This document shows positions 19,942-29,908 of a DNA stretch of 64,000 nucleotides, one piece after another (position 1 is the stretch's first letter; each line of letters opens with the position of its first letter). The stretch spans positions 177,973,744-178,037,743 of the forward strand of contig CM030363.1 of the NCBI GenBank assembly GCA_017893485.1, in the 5' to 3' direction. The translations under genes and the position numbers were made by a program. The notes beneath the pieces are model-generated. The model was not told where the DNA came from, made no database searches, and saw nothing but the letters and a program-made list of their open reading frames with translations. Source of the DNA: Hemerocallis citrina. Taxonomy: Eukaryota; Streptophyta; Magnoliopsida; Asparagales; Asphodelaceae.

Positions 19942-21230
19942 AATACCCCCAAACTTAAGATTTTGCTTGTCCTCGAGCAAAAAGTAAAATTATCAATAAA
20001 GGATCAATAATAGCTTAACTCATCACACCAAGAGATCTCATCATGCAAGCATCAAAATTTCAATTAAAAATATAAACAATAGCAAATAAAGTAAAATCAA
20101 GCATACTCACTTTCTCCAGTTCAATTATTTATTCATAATTCCAAACCCAATCATCTTTGTCATGCAATTAATGTAATTATAGTATGTAACAACTTCATAT
20201 GTGATTACCCCTTCTCACTACTACAAACTGAGTAGCAAACTATAGTTTTTTTTTGGGTCTTTTCTCTAAGTTGTCACTTGTCTTTTGACGCGAATGCAAA
20301 CATTTGTGATGAATTCAACAAGTCACAAACTTATAGTGCTTTGCATACTCATATTTCAAGTTGTCGTTTGACGTAAAAGTAAACAATGGTGATGAATACC
20401 CCTAGTTACTAAGCAACTCAAAACATTAGAGTAGATTGACTTTATTTATTCAATTATTTGATCATTATCACTCTATTTACTTAAACTCTGTTTAGGACTA
20501 GATCAAAGGGGATAATCACAAGAGAAAACATCACATTTTTTCTTTTATGTATATAATCGCATGACTCTTAAAATTTTATAAGGAATTTTGAAATTCAATA
20601 ATCCTAAAATAAATGGGTATGCTAAATCTTGTTTTATAAGAAATTGTTTATCCTAAAAAAAATATTTCAATGCTTTAGCATAATAAAGAACTCAAAAGTG
20701 TAATAGTAAGCCTAATTGAAATCCCTTTTTGTGTTGTTTTTCAAATATATAAAAAATAAAAAATAAATTTGTAACCCTTCCCCCAAACTTGAATATCACA
20801 ATGTCCTCAATGGGAAAGGAAAAGGAAAAACAAAAAGAGTGCAAAAAGTTCAGAATTTCTCCCTTGATTCGTCTTAAAATTTTGCACGCGCGGTGTTCAG
20901 TGTTTCAGCGATATCTGGAGCTGTAGGTGTCCAAATGGCCTGATTCTTTTTTTTTGCTGGAAAGCTAAGACAATTGCATACAATTTCTCTTTCGAACACT
21001 TTTCCAAATTCTGACTCCATCCTGCTCAAAAACAGCCATCAATATAGGTGTAGAAAATAGCTCCTCCTGACGACTTTCAAACTTATGCAATCCTACAAAA
21101 TAAAATCAAAAAATAAAATTATAATAAACTATAAGAAAAATGAAAACTAAATGTAGTGAAAGAAAACATGGGTTGTCTCCCAAGAAGCACTAAGTTTTAA
21201 GTCTTCAGCCAGACTTTGTAGCTGAGATGA
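19942..21230 (-). other. Athila 3' internal region, no gene
   Basis: Non-coding tail of the element on minus. It contains the PPT next to LTR A, then AT-rich sequence, and near 21100-21230 the phrase AACTTAGTGCTTCTTGGGAG (minus), which in Athila elements follows pol. Its position directly after gag shows that pol is deleted. 20290-20500 has near-duplicate phrases around TTGTC(A/G)(C/T)TTG and GACGC/GACGTAAA. Confidence 0.6.
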
Positions 21231-22920
21231 TTATGTGACGCCAAGATCCAACAACATCAAAACATCTTTTCTAATACTTCTCTTCAGGTGTGGATCAGGT
21301 TCAAGCTCTAGTTTGCGTCGTTTCTTCCTTGATGATGACGTTTTTGATATCCCAACCTCTTTGAATTTTTGTTGAGAAAATGAATGAATAGATGGTGGAG
21401 CATTCAAATACATAACATATTTCAAAATCTTTTCTTTCTCAGATTTAAGACTTGCTGAATTTGTTGGACATACTTCGATTGGTAACTTTTCAATTTCAGC
21501 ACTATGTTTCTCGTCCACAATTAAATCTGTTTTACTTACTTGAAAACACGACTGTTCTTCGGCAGAAAACTTCATGGATTTAAAGACATCAAAATTTACT
21601 TGCTCATGCTGTGTTTGTTCCTCCACAATGGTTCGTACTCTTCTTCCTTTTCAACCACATTTTGTTCACCATTTTCTTCTTGTGGTTGCTTAATTATCCT
21701 CCCGCTTCTTAGTGTTATTGCTTTGACATGCTCCGTGGTGTTGGTCACTGTGTTGCTTGGTAATGTTCCTGCCATTCTTTCATTTAGAATATTTGAAATT
21801 TGACCAATTTGAACCTCAAGATTGTGAATTGAAGCTGAAGTTGAATTTGCAACATTTTGGATTGCCAAATCTGTCTTTGCATGTATTGCTATTTCTTCTG
21901 CATTGATTGCATAAACATATCTTCAAGTGTCGCCTTCTTTTCTTGTTGTGGAAAATTTTGAGGTGGTCTAATTACTCCTTGATTGTTGTTCCAAGAAAAA
22001 TTAGGGGTGTTTCTCCATTCTTAATGATACGTATTCGAATAAAGATTGTTTTGATGTTGAAAATTGGACACGTAATTTGCTTGATTGAAATTTGATTGAG
22101 CAAAAGGGTTCCCCACTTGGCAATCTGTACTTGAGTGATTTTCTGCACAAAAATCACAAATCTTATTAGTATGAATAGCTTTAACATTCATATTACCTCT
22201 TTGTTTAGATGAAATATTAATTTTTGCAGTTAAAGTAGAAATAGGATCAAGTTCAAAAACTCCAGCCACTTGGATTGTACTCTCTAAAGACCACTGGTAA
22301 TTATTGGATGCCATTTCATCTAAAAGCTCATAAGCTGCTTCATGAGTTTTGCTCATAAGTGCACCTCCAGCTGCTGCGTCAACCATAGACCGATTTGTAA
22401 CTCCCAAACCATTATAGAATATTTGAATTTGCAGCCATTTCGATAGTTCATGATGAGGACACTTTCTCAATAACTCTTTGTACCTCTCCCATGCATCATA
22501 CAAAGACTCGGTCTCAAATTGAATGAATGTAGTAATATCATTCCTTAGCTTCGCTGTCTTTGCTGGCAGAAAATACTTAGCAAGAAATTTTTGTGCAAGT
22601 CCCTCCCAAGTAGTAATACTACCGGGTGGTAGAAAATTTAGCCAAACCTTTGCCTTATCTCTTAGTGAAAAAGAAAAAAGTCTCAATCGAATTGCATCAT
22701 CTGATACTCCATTATGCTGAAAAATGTCACAAATTTCTAGGAAGTTGCAATATGAGCATAAGGATCCTCATGCGACAGTCCCCAAAATTGAACAGTCTGT
22801 TGAATCATTTGAATAATTGCTTGTTTAATCTCAAAATTGTTAGCTTCAATAACCGGTCTCTTTATGCTTGATGTTGCTCCATTAAGTGAGGTCATAGCAT
22901 AGTCTCTCAAAGCCTTGTTC
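21231..22920 (-). pseudogene. Athila gag polyprotein, broken
   Basis: Read on minus from about 22920, EIKQAIIQMIQQTVQFWGLS leads, after a stop and a frameshift near 22700, into 22686-22021 with RLFSFSLRDKAKVWLNFLPP, FLAKYFLPAKTAKLRNDI, WERYKELLRKCPHHELSKWL and AAGGALMSKTHEAAYELLDE. These are the classic retrotransposon gag core of Athila. A single zinc-knuckle-like CDFCAENHSSTDC is at about 22150-22110. 21868-21596 contains AITLRSGRIIKQPQEE, the conserved post-zinc segment, and 21626-21231 an acidic/Lys-rich tail. Stops and frameshifts make it non-functional. Protease, RT, RNase H and integrase are absent. Confidence 0.88.
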
Positions 22921-23125
22921 TCATAGTTTGTCAGGATAATGTACTTGTATGTCCTGAAATATAAGTATTGAAAAAAATAGAAAAACTAAAAATAAAATAC
23001 GAAAAGAAAAAGAAAATAAAAGTTATAAGTCAAAAGAAAATAAAGAGGTAAAATAAAAATAATAAAAATAAATCCAAACTAGTAACCGTCTAGCAATTTT
23101 CAATATCAATAAAAGAATAACTAGT

Positions 23126-23142
23126 CCCCGGCAGCTGCGCCA
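23126..23142 (-). other. Athila primer-binding site
   Basis: On minus TGGCGCAGCTGCCGGGG sits 6 bp after LTR B, a one- or two-base variant of the TGGCGCCGTTGCCGGGG site typical of plant Athila elements. Confidence 0.8.
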
Positions 23143-23148
23143 AAAACT

Positions 23149-24831
23149 TGATGTGAATTTTTGCAAGTGTACAAAATCGCAAAAAGTAGTATAGTTAAGT
23201 GAAAAAAGTGTCGAACCTACAAGGACTAATTATTTTATTGAGTACCGAAATTACTAGATTAACTACTATTTGGAAAATCGAAATTAATAAAGAAAGCAAC
23301 TAATTTAAAATAATCTAAAGAACTAACTAAATTAATTAAGAGGAGGAGAATGTGAAATTTTGTTATTTGTTAATGGCAAAATTAATTCTAAGGCTTTTGA
23401 TTTCATCTCGTTAATCCCACACAATTGATAATTACATCTGAATAAAGAATTTATTTTCCTAGTTGTAGACCGAAATCCCCAATTTATTCAATGCTTTCTA
23501 TCGAACAATACCAAAAATATCTTCAACTAACAGTTTGTCATAATTCATGCACAAATTTAATTAATTGAAGACTCATTAAGTTCTGTGGATTTCTTAACGG
23601 TCACATCAATCGCGGTAAATCATCTCTAATTTCGCTCAATTAATGGTGTTTAATTTTATAGTTCTAAATCACAAATTACCTCTCGGTTTCTCCATGATCC
23701 AATAAATCTTATAATAGTTGGCCAAATAATTGTAAGCATTAAGAACAAAAATCAAACACACAACCAAGAAAAAATAGAAAAATAATATGGAATTAAAATT
23801 GTGTTATCAAAACTAGGCTACATCGAAGCCCTAGAAAAATAAATTTAGTTCATAATGTTTTTGCAAACTAACAAACAATGTCTTAGATTGCATTATAAAA
23901 AATTAGAGAAAGAAAAGAGATACAAAAAGGGACTGCTTTTTAAAAGAAATTGCAAACCGAACAGCCTCGATAAGCGTGCCCAAACAAGTCCTCTCTCCTC
24001 TCTGTTTGGCCTGAGCCGTTTCTGTCTCGATCCACGTGTGCCCGCCATGTCAGCCTCCTCATTCCTGGCGCCACCAACTCAGCAAAAATAGAGAGTAGGT
24101 CTGTTCTCGTGGGACCCGCTGCAAGCCAAGTCAACGTCGACGTCGCCTCCTGTTGACGTCACCGCCTCGATCCGCGGGCCAAAGCACAGAGCTGACCCTT
24201 TCCTCTCTCCTGCTCTTCTCTCTGTCTACGTCCCTTTTTTTTAAATTTTTTTTTATATTTGTAGTCAGCTGTCTTGTTTTTTATTCGTATGGCGTGCATC
24301 TTTTCTCTTCTTGTCTTGTCTTCTATTTATAGGCACAGGAAGGGTGATTTAGGATTTACTTTTGCAGAAAACCCCCCTATTCTTCATTTATTTGCTTATT
24401 CTCTTTTTAATTTTTTTTCTTTAAACACGTGCTGCACACACAAAATAAAATTAGAAACTAGGATTTAAAAATAAAAAATAAAATTAATTAGTTTAAAATT
24501 AATTAAACTAACTAAAAATCATATTAGCTCATTTAAACCCTTTTAAAAATATTTATTGCATTTTCACCCTCCATTGGCAATTAAAATTTATATCTTGCAT
24601 TTCACACGGCAAAATTGTAAGATTTTAAAAAAATCAACAAAACAATAAAATTTAATAAATCATTCTGTTGTTTTGAATATTCACATTTTGCATCAAAAAT
24701 CTTATTCCTTAAAAACTAATTAATTGCTTGAAATCTATGGAAATAAGATGAATTATAAACAATATAGACGAATACAAGCAATTTTTATAGGTAAATGAGT
24801 ACAAATATTTATATAAAAGTTAGACACATCA
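23149..24831 (-). repeat. Athila LTR B (central, shared LTR)
   Basis: 1683 bp, collinear with LTR A, with the same termini and TATA element (near 24325). It is bounded by a PBS on one side and a PPT on the other, so it belongs to two element units at once. Confidence 0.92.
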
Positions 24832-25185
24832 AATACCCCCAAACTTAAGATTTTCCTTGTCCTCGAGCAAAAAGTAAAATTATCAATAAAGGATCAATAA
24901 TAGCTTAACTCATCACACCAAGAGATCTCATCATGCAAGCATCAAAATTTCAATTAAAAATATAAATAATAGCAAATAAAGTAAAATCAAGCATACTCAC
25001 TTTCTCCAGTTCAATTATTTATTCATAATTCCAAACCCAATCATCTTTGTCATGCAATTAATGTAATTATAGTATGTAACAACTTCAAATGTGACTACTC
25101 CTTCTCACTACTACAAACCGAGTAGCAAACTATAGTTTTTTTTTGTGGGTCTCTTCTCTAAGTTGTCACTTGTCTTTTGACGCGA

Positions 25186-25566
25186 ATTAGGATTTAAAAA
25201 AAAATAGTTTTAAATTAATTAGACTAACTATAAATCATATTAGCTCACTTAAACCCTTTTAAAAATGTTTATTGCATTTACACCCTCCATTGGCAATTAA
25301 AGTTTATATCTTGCATTTCATACTGCAAAATTTTAAGATTTAAAAAAATTAACAATATAATAAAATTTAATAAATCATTCTGTTGTTTTTTTTGTTGAAT
25401 TTTACCAAAAATATTCACATTTTGCATCAAAAATCTTATTCCTTCAAAAACTAATTAATTACTTGAAATCTATGGAAAGAAGATGAATTATAAACAATAT
25501 AGATGAATACAAGCAATTTTTATAGGTAAATGAGTACAAATATTTATATAAAAATTAGACACATCA
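25186..25566 (-). repeat. Athila LTR C (truncated)
   Basis: Matches the last 380 bp of LTRs A and B (ATTAGGATTTAAAAA to ACACATCA). The junction with the preceding internal sequence (GACGCGAAT/TAGGATTT) has microhomology GAA/AAT, indicating an illegitimate deletion. It contains an extra TTGTTTTTTTTGTTGAATTTTACC segment compared with A and B. Confidence 0.85.
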
Positions 25567-25571
25567 ATGGC

Positions 25572-25782
25572 TATGATTCGATCAAAGGAAAAAGAACAAA
25601 AAAAGAGGTTAACCGTGTCAATGGTCAATGTTGACAGGTCAACACCACGTGTCATTGCTGCAGCCCGCCACATTAGTTCGGGGGGCATTCGCCGAACAAA
25701 CCCACCCCCGACCTTATTGAGCGCAAAAATGTTGACCGGTCAACGATCAAGCAACGCTCTTGACCGTCGGATTTCCATGACC
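25572..25782. repeat. Right arm of the inverted repeat
   Basis: Reverse complement of 17827-18040, ending near TGACCGTCGGATTTCCATG. Together with 18221-18259 it formed the right side of the hairpin before the Athila element inserted. Confidence 0.7.
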
Positions 25783-26579
25783 CAAACGATCATGAAAATG
25801 CACCGCTCTTGTGCTCGTGTGGGTCGGGTACTCGATTGATTGAATCACGACTGTTGATCAAGATCGGGGGCGGATTGGGAGGATAATTTTGTGCCATTTA
25901 GTTCGAGGACATGTTTATTCGGCGCGCAACCTCGAACTAATGTTGTATTCTCCCATGCTGACACATGGCACGTTGATCATTGATTGGTCAATGACATATT
26001 GCGCCATTTTGGGTCGGGGACATGTTTGTTCGGAGCGTGACACCGAGCTAACGTGGCGCTTTCTAGTGCTGACACTTGGCATCGTTGACTGTTGAACATC
26101 GACTGGTCAACGACATTTTGCACTATTTTGGGTCAAGGACGGGTTTGTTCAGTACGCTACACCGAGTTGTCGCAGCTCTCCCAGATTTTTGCACATGGCC
26201 CGTTGACCGTGGACCATTGACCCGGTCAACTTTTTTGTTGGCTTAGCATAGCTACATTGTAACTAACGTTTTTGGTTCTACAGATGTCCGATTGGAGCGT
26301 GTGACCCCTCGTTTTGAAGAGGACTCGAAGATCTACAGTTTCTCTTCAGGAGTCTGCTGAAGAATCATCAATCTTTAGGATCAGAACAGGCTTGCAATAT
26401 CTTTGCCTCCGTGAAGTTGAGAAGAGCTTTGGAGTCGGGTATCTACAAGGGGGTGTTCCTCCCCTGAGGAGATACGAAGAGGAGCTTCGCTTCCGATGGG
26501 CTATGAAGAGGAACTTCGCCACAGAGGAGTTATTAAGAAGAGCTTCATAACACTCTTGGGAAGATCCGTTCTTGGAGGC
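25783..26579. other. Degenerate repeat region in the Tat 3' UTR, rich in TTGAC words
   Basis: Units of roughly 120-130 bp begin near 25895, 26010 and 26130 with TTTGTTCGG-like words (an older relative is at 17905), followed by CGAGCTAACGTGGCG-like and GCTGACACTTGGC-like phrases and paired TTGAC/GTCAA words. 26280-26579 is a GA-rich stretch open on plus but with no recognised protein. Confidence 0.5.
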
Positions 26580-27100
26580 GAGTTTAAGGAGCGTCTCTAG
26601 ATGAGTTGGGCTCCGAACTCGCTGTTGGTGAAGATGACCACTCGGGAAGCGAGCGAGATGAAGAGTATCATCGGGCTCTAGGAGAGAGCCGTTCTGGAAG
26701 CGAGTTTGTGGAGCAACTCTAAGGGTGAGTTGAGCTCCATAATCGTTGTGGAAGAAGGTTGCTCAAGAGGCGAGCGAAATGAAGAGTATCACCAGGCTCT
26801 AGGAGAGAGCCGTTCGGGAGGTGAGTTTAGAGAGAAAATCTAGGGTTGAGTTGAACTCTGAACTCTCTGTAGAAGAAGAGGGTCACTCGGGAGGCAAACG
26901 AGATGAAGAGCATCGCCGGGATCTAGGAAAGAGCTATTCGGGAGGTGAGGGTGAGTTGTGCTCTGAACTCGCTGTAGAAGAAGAGGGTCGCTCGGGAGGC
27001 GAGCGAGATGAAGAGTATCTCCGAGCTTGAGGAGAGTCGTTCGGGAGGCAATTTTGGGGAGCAACTGTAGGGCTGAGTTGAGCTCCGAACTCGTTGCGTA
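26580..27100. repeat. 122-bp minisatellite, about 4 copies
   Basis: The phrase GAGTTG(A/G)(A/G)CTCC/TGAACTC starts at 26603, 26727, 26848, 26953 and 27075, giving periods of 124, 121, 105 and 122 bp. Units also share GGCGAGCGAGATGAAGAGTA and GGAGAGAGCCGTTCGGGAGG. Located in the 3' UTR of Tat copy 1. Confidence 0.8.
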
Positions 27101-27249
27101 TGTTTGGTGTGATCCTTATGATGTTGAGATTGCTCATTTCCGTACCAAGCTTCGAATGGCAGAGTTGGGGCTTGCTCGTTTACAGGAAAGGTTATTCAAG
27201 GTAGAAGTGGAGCTCGAAAGAAGAGTTGAGAACCAGACTCATTGCCTTG

Positions 27250-28260
27250 AGTTATTGAGTTGTGAAGTCCTTTGTGTTCGGGGTTGTTTTGAGAGCAATC
27301 AAATGGCGAGTTGTGCTCCGCATACTTGCTCGGGGGCAAGTGACTAGAGAGGCCCTGTGAACCATGAACGGACTCTGAACAGGGTGACGACGAGTTTTGG
27401 GAGCACTCGAATGACGAGCCATACTGCGCATACTTGCTCGGGAGAAAGTAGCTAGAACCACCCTATGAACCAGGAATTGACTCCATCCTTGTCCAGGGTT
27501 GTTTTGGGAGCACTCGAATGGCAAGCCGTGCTCCACATACTTGCTCAGGGGCAAGTAGCTAGAGCGACTCTGTGAAGCACAAGTGGACTCCGAACAAGGT
27601 GACGACGAGTTTTGGGAGCATTCGTATGACGACTTGTTCTCCACATGCTTGTTCGGGGAAAAGTAGCTAGAGTGACCCTATAAACCATGAATGGACTCCA
27701 TACCTTTCCAGAATTATTTTGGGAGCAATTGAATGGCGTGCCGTGCTCCGGACACTTGCTCAGTGACAAGTAGCTAGAGCGGCCTTATGAACCACGAGTG
27801 GACTTCGAACAAGGTGATGATGGATTTTGGGAGCACTCGAATGGCGAGCCGTGCTCCGCATACTTGCTCGGGGGCAAGGGGCTAAAGCGGCTCTGGAACC
27901 ATGAATGGACTCCGAACATGGTGACGACGAGTTTTGGGAGCAATCGAATGGCGAAGCGTGCCCCGAACACTTGCTTGGGGCAAGTGGCTAGAGTGACTCT
28001 AGGAACCATGAGTAGACTCCACACTTGTCCAGGATTGTTTTGGAAGCACTCTAATGGCGAGCCATGCCCCACATACTTTCTTAGGTTCAAGTGGCTAGAA
28101 CGACTTTATGAACCATGCGTGGACTCCGAACAAGGTGACGACAAGTTTTGGGTGCACTCAAATGGCGAGCTGTGCTCCACATACTTGCTTGAGGGCAAGT
28201 AGCTAGAGCGACCATATAAACCATGAATGTGGACTCCACACTCATCCCTGGGGTGCTTAG
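27250..28260. repeat. 108-bp tandem array, about 9 copies, with dimer structure
   Basis: The phrase TTTTGGGAGCACTCGAATGG (with variants) recurs near 27395, 27502, 27611, 27716, 27825, 27932, 28039 and 28147, an average period of about 108 bp. Units fall into two types by the preceding word, GTGACGACGAG or GTCCAGGGTTG, which mostly alternate. It lies between pol remnants and the 122-bp array in the Tat 3' UTR. Confidence 0.82.
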
Positions 28261-28654
28261 TGAGTGGATAGTGTTGCTTGGGGGTGAACCATGTGTCTAA
28301 CTCATTGTTTGCCTCCAAAGAAATTGTACAAAAATTTTGCAAAGGAAAAGACTGAAAATTTATTTAAGAAAAAAACTAAGCGGCTGCTTTGATGCTAGCC
28401 TTTATTACATGCTGTGACCGTTATGGTTATCGACCTTTATTACATATTTGAAGCTAATTACTAGGGGAGGGCGTTAAGCATCCTCATTGTACTTCATCAG
28501 GTGCTCGACGTCCTGAGTGAAGAGATCTCGGTTCTCCTTAATGTAAGTGATGAGTTACTTCTTGACTTGATAGGGAGTGCCTTGCACTCCAGAAAATAAT
28601 TAGCTTGATCCTCTTGGGAGAAGGGGATTTTTGCTCGTTCATTTAGGGGTTCAG
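28261..28654 (-). other. Tat copy 1: junction of pro/pol remnant and 3' UTR
   Basis: On minus, 28560-28490 still reads TYIKENRDLFTQDVEHLMK, resembling the segment just before reverse transcriptase in Tat elements. It then passes directly into UTR-like sequence (ATGTAATAAAGGCTAGCATC). The equivalent phrase in Tat copy 2 is at 41380-41500, with the same missing RT. Confidence 0.5.
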
Positions 28655-28672
28655 TGTAACACCACATATTTA

Positions 28673-28724
<52 letters not shown>

Positions 28725-29908
28725 AATTGAGGGTTTCCCCATAGAGATTTCTATAATGGGGTAGTCCATGGGGGTTGGCTGCACATGGGGCCCAAGGAGG
28801 GCAGAAGCAGCTGCTGTGCTTGCCCACGTGGGTGACGTGGTAGCAGGTGGGGCCCTAAAGAGGGGGCAGTTCTTTGGGGTGTGTATGTGTGCTGACGTGG
28901 AGTGGGGCCCGCCTGAGGGGGGGTCCGGCTGTGTGCTGGCACACTTGAGAGGAGAGAGGGTGTGGGATTGATTTGTCCCACATCGGGAGAGTTTGTGAAT
29001 AATTAAATAATAAACAATATTTCTTATGGTCAAGAGTCACCTAATTGGTTAACCACCTTTTGAGAGGTAGTATGTGGTGGGCAGTTATACTAATAATCTA
29101 ATAAATAAATAAAATTATCTGTGTTTGGAATTCAGGGCGTTACAGAGTGGTATCAGAGCCAGGTTTTCGACACCAAGTGTGGGTAAGAGTGGGTGAGATA
29201 TATGCCTGAGAGGGAGCTGAGGCCAGTACGCTGGCAGTTTGGCTAGTGGCAGTAGGCTAGATAGCTAAATCAGGGTACTCCACTCCACATCGGCGAGATG
29301 TATGCCTGAGAGGGAGCTGAGGTTAGTGCACTGGCCTAGAATTAGTTGAATTGAAGTATTCTGTTCGACATCGACTAGAAAGGAGATCCCGCGCTAGGTT
29401 GCATGCCCCATACTCAGCGAGGACGCTGATTTCTTAAGGAGTGTGTGTGTAACACCCTGTATTTAAGAAATATATATATAAAGAATTGGCGGTTGCCCCA
29501 TGGAGATTTCTATATGGGGTAGTCCATGGGGGTTGGCTGCACGTGGGGCCTAGGGAGGGAAGAAGCAGCTACTGTGCTTGCCCACATGGGTGACGTGGCA
29601 ACAGCTAGGGCCCAGGAGGAGAGGGTAGTTCTGTGGGGTGTGTATATGTGCTGACGTGGAGAGGGGCCCGCTTGAGGGAATGTCCGGCTATGTGCTGGCA
29701 CACGTGAGAAGAGAGAGGGTGTGGGATTGATTTGTCCCACATCAGGAGAATTTGTGAATAATTAAATAATAAATAATATTTCGTATGATCAAGAGTCACG
29801 TAATTGGTTAACCACTTTTTGAGAGGCAATCTGTGGTGGGCAGTTGTACTAATAATCTAATAAATAAATAAAATTGTCTGAGTTTAGAATTCGGAGCGTT
29901 CCATTCAG
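28650..29908 (+). mobile_element. Miniature LTR retroelement (TRIM-like), 1.25 kb, TSD TTCAG
   Basis: LTR1 28655-29144 (490 bp) and LTR2 29448-29903 (456 bp) flank only 303 bp. The LTRs start TGTAACACC and end GCGTTACA (CGTTCCA in LTR2). A PBS for initiator tRNA-Met, TGGTATCAGAGCC, is at 29148-29160. TSD TTCAG is perfect (28650-28654 and 29904-29908). The internal region has no coding capacity; it contains repeated GAGATNTATGCCTGAGAGGG phrases (29187 and 29287). The main LTR difference is a TA-repeat at 28675-28721. A solo LTR of the same family is at 55547-55994. It must be mobilised by proteins from another element, probably a Tekay/Del-type chromovirus because of the shared PBS. Confidence 0.9.
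29148..29160 (+). other. Primer-binding site of the mini element (tRNA-iMet)
   Basis: TGGTATCAGAGCC three bases after LTR1, complementary to the 3' end of plant initiator tRNA-Met; identical to the site at 52038-52050 in the Tekay element. Confidence 0.88.

Larger units (their letters stand above)
18255..25571 (-). mobile_element. Athila-type Gypsy compound: three LTR units, one TSD
   Basis: Plus-strand order: LTR A 18260-19941, internal region 19942-23148, LTR B 23149-24831, PPT-side internal 24832-25185, truncated LTR C 25186-25566. TSD ATGGC flanks the whole (18255-18259 and 25567-25571). LTR termini are TGATGTG and CACATCA. On minus, the PBS TGGCGCAGCTGCCGGGG follows LTR B and the PPT AAGTTTGGGGGTATT precedes both A and B. 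The internal part encodes gag but no pol. So LTR B serves as 3' LTR of one unit and 5' LTR of the next, and the first unit is deleted from inside LTR C to just before its PPT. Confidence 0.88.

Noticed and set aside
26580..28260. CRISPR-like regular repeats
   Set aside because: Units are adjacent tandem copies with no unique spacers, and the genome is clearly eukaryotic.
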